Positions 49,501 through 61,500 of a DNA stretch of 64,000 nt are shown here, one piece after another. Location of the stretch: the NCBI GenBank assembly GCA_947846985.1, contig CANTUZ010000001.1, forward strand, positions 71,627,521-71,691,520, written 5' to 3'. Origin of the DNA: Fratercula arctica (lineage: Eukaryota > Chordata > Aves > Charadriiformes > Alcidae). Both the position numbers and the translations under genes were made by a program. How positions within the stretch are numbered: position 1 is the first letter of the stretch; the number at the start of each line of letters is the position of its first letter. Below the pieces are notes generated by a model. The model ran no database searches. It was not told where the DNA came from and saw only the letters and a list, made by a program, of their open reading frames with translations.

Positions 49501-52500
49501 TAATGCATAGCTGAGCTTTTTTCCTCCTTTAAACCAGTAATTTATAAATGATTTCTTAAAACATATTGCTTAGAGAGATCTGATAAGTTGAATTTTCTGA
49601 GAAGGTAGCATGTTTAAACTCACCACAGAGGTGAGAACAAACATTAACTCAAACTGAAGCTGAAAGCATCTTTATGACGTACAGCTGGCACTCCTCAGCA
49701 CAACTTGCTGCTTCTCTTTTATTTGTGCTGGTCACCCAAAGGCAGCTTGGTCAAGCTGGCACGTGGGAAGTGTCTATTTCACCCTTTCATGGAAGTGCTT
49801 TTCAGTGAACAAGCAACATTACCTGCATGCCTTCTTGACCAGAGATCCCCACGCCAACATCTGCCACTTGGATCATGCTGACATCATTAGCACCATCACC
49901 TAAAGATGACAAGATACAGTTCTGTTGTCAATAGTAGACCAGGAACAGTTAGCAGCAGCAAAGCAAAGGAAAAACAGTTCTTACTGAGTGTTGGCTGAAT
50001 GCAGTAAGGGAGATATGTACTAAGTGTTGGGTGGGTAGAGCAAGAGAGATGTGGAGTAAGAAAGGATCCATCTTTGGAATATGAGGTTCAAAGCTTGGCA
50101 AAGCTGCCAAGACATTCTGATCTTTGTAGACTTTGTTTATCATGGAAAAACAAAACGAAAAACCAAATCCCTCTCCTTTTAGTAAGACCTAAAATTCAAG
50201 TATCAGGCCTGAACTGCAGAAATATTAAACACTAAACTGCACAAATACTAAAATACTGTCTGCCTGCAATCAGGTATGACTAAGAATGAAATGTGCAAGG
50301 AGGCCTAAAGCCAATGAGAATGTCTACACAGTAAAAATACGATAAAGTTAAAAAGTAGATGAATTCTTGACTTGGGTTGACCAATCTGAGATCTTTAATA
50401 CACCCATCACAGGCAGATTTAACCGCAATGGTTGCAGAGTCACCATCCCTTGCTCTTCTTCCAACCATGATACCACAAGTGATAGGTGCCATGGAAAGGA
50501 TACCAGAATGGGACATGTATCTACTTCTTAACCTCTTAAATTTACAGCCAGCGTGCTAGTGGAAAATGAAACTGTACTAGCTGATGATAAGACACTTGGT
50601 TTTAAACTTCAGTGGCTGAGGCGTACATTCATATCTCACTCACTTCGCCTGCTGTTGGCACATATAGAAGTGGTATCTACTCACCTGGCAAAGCTGATGT
50701 TTTGGTGACTGTGTGTCTCAACCCCAAGTTAGCTCATGTTGGTTAAAAGGGAGAATGTATGCAGCTAGGCGTTTAAGCCAGAATAGGAGCTTGAGTTCAA
50801 CTCACAGGCTCAAGATGCTCAGAAAGAATGCAAATACAAGCTGCCCAGTCTCCACTAGCTTTTTAAGCGTTTTGGGTAATTCAAGTTAACCAGCCAGATG
50901 TTTTTGACAACATATGCAAATGATTATGTCCACAGTCACTCAGCCAAAGACATAAATTCAGTACGAGGGAGGGATATCTGAGCTAGATATAACATTGTGA
51001 GCATGAGGATTATTATAATCAGCACACATTTGGTGATGTGGATGTCACAGGAGTCTGGCAATTATATGTATACTTAGGGTTTCTCACCGGTAGGTCCAAC
51101 CCACATGTGTTCCTGCTACAATTAACCAAGGCAGGTAGATGAAAGCTAGTGCGTTTGTGACAATATAAACTGCCATCATACCTTCTAATGCAACATGAGC
51201 CTAAACTCGAGATAGGGAAAGAAGAGCTGTTTGACTTTTCTTATGTAAAAATCATGGAAACATGGAAGATGCTGCCAGATTTAAAACAGGGTGACTGACA
51301 AAATCTCCCCTTCGCCAACAGAGCAATTAGCTGGGAAGAAGTGTAAATGTTGACACGATGCCAGTTGTAAATCCATTGTCTACACTGACAAGGCCAAGTC
51401 ATGTCCTATGCTGTATGGACGACTTGTGATGAAAAATGCAGCACCTTGAGTTTAAACATGATTGGATGAACAACACAGAGCACAATTTTGTTCTGTGTAA
51501 TAGAGTGATTGCAAAATGATGTTCTGCACAGCATCAGCTAACCTAATTCTTCACAGCTGTGTTTGGACACGCCAAAACCTCATAGCATACCTGGGTACTG
51601 ATTACCTAACTTCTGTAGGAAGAAATCCCAAACACTACTCCAGAATTCTATCTTGGTTTTGAAGAAATATGTTAGAGCAAATATGTTATCGAGTTGTCTG
51701 ATGCATTTTCAGACAAAACTGGAAGGCTATATCTGAGCTGTGAGGCAGCTGGAAGGGTCCTACTGCAAGTCAAAAAAATCAGAATTCTCAAGGCACAGTA
51801 TACATCAAGGCAGGCTAGTTTAAACTGAGATACTTACCTATTGCCAAGGTCATTGCTTTGAGTTTGTCTCTGACTAGTTTCACTACCATGCTCTTTTGGA
51901 GTGGAGTAGAGCGACAACACAGTACTGAACGGCATCGCTTGGCTAGTGCAAGAAATTTATCTTCTAGTGTAGGTTCCAGGGCATAAGCTAGAGTCCTTCC
52001 ATCAATCACTAGGCCCAAGCTGGAAAGCACAGAGGAAGAGGGTGGAGAGAGAGGGGTGAACCCAACAGTCATGTTTCCAGTAGCTTCGTCTATTGTGTTG
52101 TTTGAAAATTTAGACTCTACGCATTGCAGACACTGTTCCAGCAAGACAGCACATGTCTCCTGAAAAAAAATTCAAAATAAATATGCTTGAGAGAAAAGAA
52201 CATGTATTCAATTGTTTGTTTGCTGTATATTTAGGCATAAAGAATATGGGAGTGTGTTATACTTGATGGACTGTTAAAGTTTTAATTTCTAATAATCTTC
52301 CTTTCTGTTCACTCTAAACACACTTAATTCTTGCAGAAGATACGACAGCAATGAGGGCTCGAAAGACTTAAAATCTAATTCCTCTTTAGCATGCTGTATT
52401 GTATGTTAAACTAATTTCTTTTAGCTCCTTCTCATAATAACAGTGCTGGGAAATGATATAATCAGTATCAGTACCAAGTTAAGTATGGTGATGAACACCA

Positions 52501-55500
52501 TGTATACGCCTACAACTCTGATCAAATAGTTATGCATTGTTAAAGGCCAATTAAAGGTTATTTAAGATTAATTTCCTCTCAACATCTCAACTAAAAGATG
52601 TTATTGAGAACATATGAACATTTAAAATGAAATGCTATTGGTCTTACAGCAAAGTATGACAAGAAAGATCATGGAAAATCAATTTACCAGTTCAGTTGAT
52701 ACACTCAAGAACGGAAAATGCTGTTGTCTTTTCTTCCTTTTCAAAAGAAATTGGAGCTGGATACTGCTGACCTACCTCTCCTCTGCTGATCTGAAGTCCA
52801 ATTTTATCACCCCATTAAAGGACTATAGCACTATCAGTCTGGTTCCTTGTATGTTAGACCATATCAGTAAACTCTTTGTGACTGTCTGCTTGCAACAAGT
52901 TGAGCACAGGAAAGATCAGTAATTCAGAAGAATTAGAAAAGGTCTGTTAGGAAGCAAGGCATTACTGCAGATGTGGTGTTCTGACTTTCAGTGTTAGCAT
53001 CGCAATTTAAGTATTGCTTCTATCGCCAGAGAAAAAGCCACCTGAGAAAACATGAATGACTGAGTTATCTAAATACTACATTTCAGTGGTATAAGATAAA
53101 GCAGAAATTCTAAATAGGGTATCAATTGTGTTTTTCCTCAACACATGTTTAATAACAGGTTGCTTTGGAGACCCGTTAGTGCCAATGAGCAAAACTAGGG
53201 ATTTTTTGAGAATGCATACCAAAGAAAGGCATTTATGCTGCTATGGCATATTTTCATTCATGGTGGAACCCACTACACACAGTTACATGTCTCCAGTAGG
53301 TTTATGATACATGACACTATGACTTAGAAGCGTGATTCACTGAAAAGTATTCAAAAAGGTGTCCTACCTGAAAATTACGGATGAAGCAGGAAAAGAAGAA
53401 AAAAAAAAAGAGGGAAAGGAGAAAAAGCCATCAAACTTTTAATTGTACAAGTTAAAAATAAAGCAAAGCTAGTTCACAAGTAAACTTGTGTATTGGATCT
53501 GCTTACTGGTGATTCAGCATTCAAAGTGATGATTTCTTCATCGTGATCTAGTAGCTTGCAGGCATATGCAATGTTAACAGCTGTTTCTTGCTTGTCTCCA
53601 GTAAGAACCCAAATCTGCAACCCAGCTTTGCGCAAGTTTGCAATGGTTTCTGGAACACCATCCTGTAAACGGTCTTCAATGCCAGTTGCACCTAAGCACA
53701 CAGAAAAAGCAATGAACGCTTAGGGTTCACCTGAAATTGTAAGCTTGGTTTTTTAAAGAAAAAAACTGCAGTCACTTTTTTTGGGAAATAGCTAAACTAC
53801 CAACGGTTGCAAGATTCGCGCAGCTTTTTTGGGGTGTCGAGAAAGAGGAGCGGAAAGTAGCTGGGGTGAACACCTGCATCAACAGTCAACAACAAGTCCA
53901 GAATTCAAAACTTCAAAAGCAATCTGATGCCACTTCTAGTCTCAGAGGTTCACAAGGCTGATGTATCTTTGCTTATTGTCTCTCTGCTCTGTATCTTCAC
54001 CATTTCTTTGAAATGTTTCTACAGAACATATTGTTGCTTCTAGGAGATTGTTTCAGTTCTTAAGGGTCTTAAAACTGCCTTTCCTCAACTGGAAGAGGCT
54101 GGGTCACTAGAAATGTCTCCCTTTGGAAGGGCAACGACAGCACGACTGCAGCTTGGCGACAGCGCATTAGGCTGGAGACAAACATTTTCCTGCCTTGTTG
54201 TCGCTCTTTGCTCTCACAGAAAGACGCTGGTTGCCAAATAAGCAGAGAATAAATCATAAATCTGTTGGCCATGATGTGAAAGTAAAATTGTGGCTCTTTC
54301 ACGCTTCCAATGTATCTTTCTACCTGTTTATAAAAGACTGAGTATCTTTCCTATGCTTTCATAAATCAATTGACAGCGACAAGATTTTCAAAGACTGTAG
54401 CAAAAGCCCCTCAGGACCAAGTTCAGTGTCACCACTGATGCATCAGTGCTCCACTGAGTTTCAGAGAGGCTTCAATGTGAGGAAATTTAAGCCCTCACTA
54501 CCAGATAATGAGGAGGTGACAGAAAGGCAAGACACCTGGAAACGCAGGAAAAACAAAGTAAACTTTTCTCAGCTATTGATTGTTCCTATGGTTGTTCCTT
54601 GGAAAAAAAACATTTTAGCAGCTGAAGTCCACTTGAAGTCTGAGCACCATGCACATAGGTGGAAACAGATTCTTAGGGCAATGTCAGGAAACCTATTATT
54701 ATCCAAACAGTGTGCAAGGGAAAAGATATTCCTTTTCCAGACTCACTTTTTTATTCCTACAACCTAATCATAACTGATCATTGCTACATACAAACCACAG
54801 TATGAGGTTCTGGGGGAATGACTGATCGGATAGTTTACTTGTGGCTTATTTGTCTGGCAGCTCAATTTCACCTTTTTTTTTTCTTTTTTTTTTTTTCCTC
54901 CAGAGTGCAGCCAGAGCCAACACACAGAACCATGGTGGGATCCTCCTGAGGAATGTGGTCCAAATTAGTCAGCTCGTGCTGCCGTTTAAGTCAGAGGAGA
55001 GAAACAGACACTTCACGGGCATGATTCATCTAATCCTAAAGTGGGTATCTACGACAGACCAAGTGAACTGCACTTTCTTTTTTTGTCTCTCCATTGGTGA
55101 TATGGAGAGCCTTAGAGATCTGCAGTAGATACATCAGAAGTTGGGTGAGGTGGATCTCATCTCCCAGAGACAGGCATGTGGGCAATTAGTGAAGGTTGTT
55201 ATCTCTGACAGCGTTATGGCTGTCCCAGTTTCTTTGCCAGAGAAAGCAGTTGGGTGCTTGGGGTAATAGTGGATATATAGACATTTTAGAATCTCAGTGC
55301 TTTCAACATCTCAACTCAGCAGAGGAAGAGTATGACTTATTTCTTGGAATACATTTTACATACGCTGATTTTAACTGCATCATTATGAAGTACTGCAATC
55401 CCCTTCCACAGAAGTCAGGCCCTGAGCGCATATATATTTATATGACAGTTGATGCCTCTGACAAACGCAGTTTATGAGCTCTGTTTTATGAGTGTCTCTG

Positions 55501-58500
55501 GTACCCCTGGAGTCACAGAAGTCTCTGACATGTTCAAGTGTCACTAAGCTAATGAAATTCTATAGACAGGTTGGGCCAAGTCCTCCTCCTGTTTAGAGCA
55601 GCAGTTCCCGTTTATGATATTGTGTCAAATCCATCCCTGGTATTACTCTACTCATTTCACTAGTGATAAAATAATGGCAGGAGAGAGGCAAACAGGATAT
55701 GTCTGTTATGTTAATTATATCCCATTCCTTTGTGGTGCTGCACATGACAGCCATGACAAAGTCCAAAAGAAGCCAATTTCTGTACTGTCAGAAATCATTT
55801 GAGGGAAAGAATGGATTTCATTGCCAAGCTTTCAGAATTTTTAACACATTTTAATTTCATGTCCAGCTCTCATTTCATTACCTAGCAGATGCAGATTCTT
55901 CTCTATCCGCAGTGCTGACTGAAACAGAAGTTCTTCACGATTTTCAATAGAGGATTCTGCTTCTAAATGACTTTTTAACCAACAGGCATACTCTTCCTTG
56001 CTGAGAACCTATTAAAAAGAGTATGTGAGGGCACAGTCAATGTGATGCAGAAGCATTCATACTTTACTGAATAAAATGAAAAAGAAGTTATGAATAGAGA
56101 ACAATAAATTAATAAATGCCGTCAGTAATCTTTGTCAAGACTCTCCTTAAAAGCAAACTAAGAGTCTGCATTTACTTACTCTTTTTGCAATACAGAGGGT
56201 CCGCAGCCCATCTACAGCATACAGATTAAGGTAATTCTGGGTTTTGCTTTGGATTTTTTTTTGATGTTTGCCCCGAGGGTCATCTAGATAAGAATAAAAA
56301 AAGAAATTAGTGATTGAAAAATAACAGCAGCTGAATGGCCTCAGAGAATAAAAACCTGTCTACAGTACTCATTGTACCGGCACTTTATAACTGATACTTT
56401 TACAGAGCTGCTGATGTCTCCTGGGAAACTCAAGTAAAACATTCCATTTAGAAAAAAAAATCTTGTCTTTTTGTTCTATCTTTTCTGTCTTCTCTCTTCA
56501 AAAGTCATTGTGAATGTATGTTAGAAAGACCTTCTTTTTCTTACTCCTTAAGTATTTGTTTGGCCTGAATACTTTAAGAAATTATGATAATCTTCACCGC
56601 AAACAATTGTGTCAGAAAGAGAAGTATAATTTCACACACACTACTAGCAAATGCTTCTCCACATCTCATTATGTGCAGAAAAATTACACTTAAAAATAGC
56701 ACTTTTCTGCCAAGGTTAGTATCTCAAAAGAGCCAGAAACAATGCTCTGTTTCATCTATCTAACTGTATGAAGGTACTTCTATCACTGCTGTGCTGATAC
56801 TACCTATCAGCCTAAATCAGTGCAAGAAGTTCTGGGTATGAATGTGACTTCATTTAGAAGAGAATTTTCACTTGTGCAGACCCCACAGCTACCTTCTACC
56901 TTGAATGCAGCAACACAGCTTCCACTTAGCTTTACTCTTCACTTAAAGCCATGTGTTAGAACCCAAAATCAGGACTAAGCATCTGTTCCTTTTCTCTCTT
57001 TAGCTGGGATTGGTTCAATGTGCTCACACTGTGATCAAAAAAGAGTAATGAATATGATGGTAACACATTTTGTTCCATCTCATTACCTGAAATGATGTCT
57101 TCAAAAGTTAAAAACAGGTGATACGCATCTTTTTATCATAGGATCCAGACAGGTTCATGTACAATGTACTGTAGTAGCAATCTTATATAATATGAATTGC
57201 AGGGTTAGTACTAAAGTTAATGTACAAGCTGGTAAGTTTTTAGATTTGAACTATTGAGTGAGAAAAACTGGTACCTTACGGCAGGTTTTTCTATTCCCTG
57301 ATGTCACAGAATTTTTTTTCCTAAAGTCTGCGTGTTTTTTGGGGTGTAGATTCATTTCAGGATTACAATTTTGTAATTGGAGCTGTTCCTTAATGTAATA
57401 TTTGTGTTACTGGTACTTGCACAGTGACCAGTCACGGAGTCAGGTGAACGCCACTCATCACCAGAACTCTGAGCACCTGAAGAGACCTACTGCATAGGTC
57501 TCAGTTCATCATCTCAGTTCACCACTGGATGTGCTCACCTCTCTCAACTGACCATACTGAGAACCTATGGCCACTACACCTTTATGTTAAGCACTTAAAA
57601 CAGGTATCTAATTTAGACGACACAAATATCTTACTGTTTATACTTTTCGGTGCCCATTTTCCCAGTGTGCCTTCATACCCAATTTGATCTTGCTATGTGT
57701 GACCACGTATATACACCTCCATCTGTCTGTCTCTAAACTTACACAGCATGCAGCACTTTCATATTTATACAGCAGCACAGTGTCTAACCGGCCGTTCAGA
57801 GGCTTCAGCACAAACACGTACAAGTACTGATGTTGTACGAAGGAAGGAGCTGGAATCTCAATATTCTGGTTTCTGTTCCTGTTATCTCAACCATGTATCA
57901 GCACATTTTACTCCCTCTATAGACATTTTCTCACCTTTAAAGACTGTCCTATCCTTTCTAGGTCTGTAAAGCTGGGAGTGTATATAACCAGCTGTTCCTA
58001 AGGACTCCGTAAAGACTGTGGTATTTCAAGCACTCCTTTGTTTTAGTTCTACCTCTGATTAAGGTCATGTGGTGAATACTGGTAGGGCCTGTCCATCTAT
58101 CCTACCTAATGCTACCTATGCTATCACTATAGATTTTCTCAAAGTGTCAATACGGATATACTATTCCAGAAGAACACCCCTACAAATATTTGCAACTGGA
58201 AAGCCTCTTCTTACACTATAGCTTGTGGCTCCAACACACACGCCACGAGGCTCCTTCAGAAGCTATTAAACCAGCTCACAACTAGATTCAGCTGCAACAT
58301 AAAGTGGAAATGTGCATATACTAAACTGGGAACCTAACACAGTTTCACTTAGCTTCTTTACTATTTGTTCATGATAATCTTTTTGGCATATGTGACTTGG
58401 CTATGTAACGTAAGAATTTTTTTTCTGGGAGAAGTACTGCAAGCAAATCTTGTGGGCTTCTTGTATTTGTGAATCAGCTTTTTTAACTCTAGCAGAATAA

Positions 58501-61500
58501 AGTAGGCAAGCACTCTTCCTAATTTATTGTGATACATTACTATTCTAGACAGAAATGCCATAGTTCTTGCATATCTCCCACAAAACTGTTTTATGGAAGT
58601 GGCTATTTCATTCACTCGTTGATTTCAAATGGTGCAAACTTGAATAGGTGTTTAAACACACCAAAAGTCGTTTCTATCACTTTTAAGTGTTGTTAATCAC
58701 TTCAGATCTGTCTGAGTGCCATGGGCACTAATGTAGTGATCACAATGTCAAATGCTTATACCACTTTCAATGAACAAAGACAGTAATTCTCTACAAGTAG
58801 GGATGCGCACACCTTTTTCCATGCAAATTCTTAATTCCACCGTGGAAGACTGCATCTCCCTTCTCCACCAGCATATCAATGAGAGCTAAACCCCTTCTAG
58901 CTCTTCGTGTTCCTCATCAGTCTTGTCCTGAGATTTATCTTGTGCTCAGAAGTTGAAAGGAGGGAAGGAATCTCTTGCAGATAAAACCTAGTTGTGGAGA
59001 TTCTTTTTAGCTGGGAGGCAGTGTCTATGCTCAGCAGTGTGACCACGTGCACCATGGAAGTGAGAACCTGCAAATAAGTCTTCTCCAGAAGAGAGCTAGT
59101 GGCATTCTGCTTGCTTCCTTTCCTTCCATAATCGCAAGCTGCAGAAAGCCAGCCCAGTCATTGTTTTCTCAATGACTTATGTTCACAGTTCCTGTGTGAG
59201 CTGGCTATTGACTCAAACAGTAATTTTCTTATTTATGAACAGGGTGACTCTTGAGATAAAGTAAAAACAATACCCTCTTGGGAATAATTTCAAGGCTTTT
59301 GGAAATATCTGTATGCTATCAGAAAATGCCAGGTTTCACAGTCTCAACTAGATATACGGGCAGAACAAATGGAGTAAATTCAGAAACTTTTTAAGCTTTG
59401 AAGCTTAGGGTGATTTCTGATTTTCTATAAGACACAGCTGAAGCTACAACACAATACATTTGCTTCTGGCTGTTCCTCATGTCATATTTTAAAATGCTCT
59501 ACCTCCCAAACAAACAGGACTTTTGTGTCTGATAGGACCCAGTCATGCAATGTGATGTTAGAGCTGGGAGATCAGGGACACGGTGTTGCCTTGATCTTTC
59601 AGTCTAAGAGCACAAGCACCACAAAGTCTCAAGATGCAGGCTTCACTGGTGTACAATTTACACGTCCCTGAGGCACTAGGATAGCAAAGAGGGAGCACTG
59701 GGATTAGCTGTCATGTCGATTCACTTATTGGTCAATTCCTTGAAATGATAAATGCCTGAATTCTCATAGCATCGCATCTCCTCTCACACCATAACCAGAG
59801 ACCAGGAGGAAACCATCGACAGATCCTGTGATATAGATAATAGCCACCGCACAAATCTTGTGAGGCTCCCTCTACCTGGGGAACACCTTCCTGTAATGGG
59901 AAAAAGATGCTGATCCCTCAGGAACTGACAACATATCCACTGACATTAGGATCCTGCTGCAGAGACTGTGAATTCAGTTCCAGCAGTGTAGCCACTCAAG
60001 AGAAACGTCAAACACTTTTTAGACAGAGCCGCTGAAACGCACAGAATTACTGAAGCCAGCAGTGGCTTAGAGGGCTAGAAAACAAGGGAAACTGCTTATG
60101 AGGTTCTAGTGGCTGCACTTCACATTGCTTGCAGAAGCAAGATACGCTAAAACTCATAGTTCAATTTGGGCTAAAAAACTAACAAAAATGGGCACAATTC
60201 CAAAGCCACATTCAATTCGCTTGCCTGTAAAGATGGTGGAATGGCTGTATTTGCCCAGCTGCAGAATCTGGTCACTGCCAGCACCGATCTTCAGGAACTT
60301 CACTCTCCCTTCTCTGACATACGCCACCTTTGGTAATGTTGCCACTTGGTTTCTAACTGACCTTGTTGGTTTTACCCAGGTGGGTCTGAGATCTGCCTGA
60401 AATTTGCCTGAAAATTCCTTGATCCGTTGAGTCGACTGTGAACGGACACACCAGTTGCAACATAGTTTGTTATATGGTGACAAAATATTTGAGACTTAGC
60501 ATAGAATAATATTTTCTTTTTAATGCTCAGTTGTCATTCTGAGAACTTATTTTCAAACGTTATTTTCCAGGATGTGTTATAAGAAATTCTCAGTACTACA
60601 AATTCTCTGTTAGTACTTTGGAGGGAAACAAGTTTCCACAGATGCTCTATGTACCTTCTGTGATATCAGATCTTTATTAGAAAATTATTAATGAATACTT
60701 TCTTGATAGTTAAGGACAAGTTGTTCTTAATTTTTTTGGCTTGGCTTGGATTTATATGGCTGTAAACAGAAAACTAATGCCAACATTTTTCTGTATTTCA
60801 TTAAACTAAAATTACACAGTATAAGCCTTTCACAATTGTTTACTCCAACTAATGTCAAAGTAACCACAAATTCAATGCATTAGTGAAAGATGGGAAGTAC
60901 CTCTAGCACTCTGGGGCTCTGTCCATTCATACTGGGATAACCTTAAACACTGTATTAAATTCAGTGTTGAAAATACAGTAAATTAGATGCAAACTGATTC
61001 ATGCAAACCGAAACCAGTGCGTCTCCTCTAACTTCTGAAAGCTTACACGGTTCTTCTTGAATCCAACTGATTAGAATTAGCAGCTATTTAAAATTGTCCC
61101 TGTGTCATGCAACATCTGGATGCTGGAGAAGTTCTCCGTGCTTTAGGGAAGTACTCCATGTTCACAGCGACATGCCTATTCCCTGCTAGTCAACTACATA
61201 TTTGAAGCCAAGATACCTCATCTGAACAGCATCTCTCCTTCTTTTGCCACGTTTCTGTTTTGACGGCTGATTGACTCACAGTGCCCTTTAGCGTCATAGT
61301 CAAACCAACATAAATGCGTGGATTCATGCAAACGTATTGCAGCAAAAGGACGTAAAGATTCACAAATGAAACAGAGAAGTGCTTGGGTTTCATATAAAAT
61401 ACTCAAATAGCCAAGCACTGCCAGGCAGGCTTTCCTGAAGAAATGTAAATTGCTTTGGCAGAGTTTCAAGAAATCCCTTCAAAATAAAGCTTGCTAGTAG

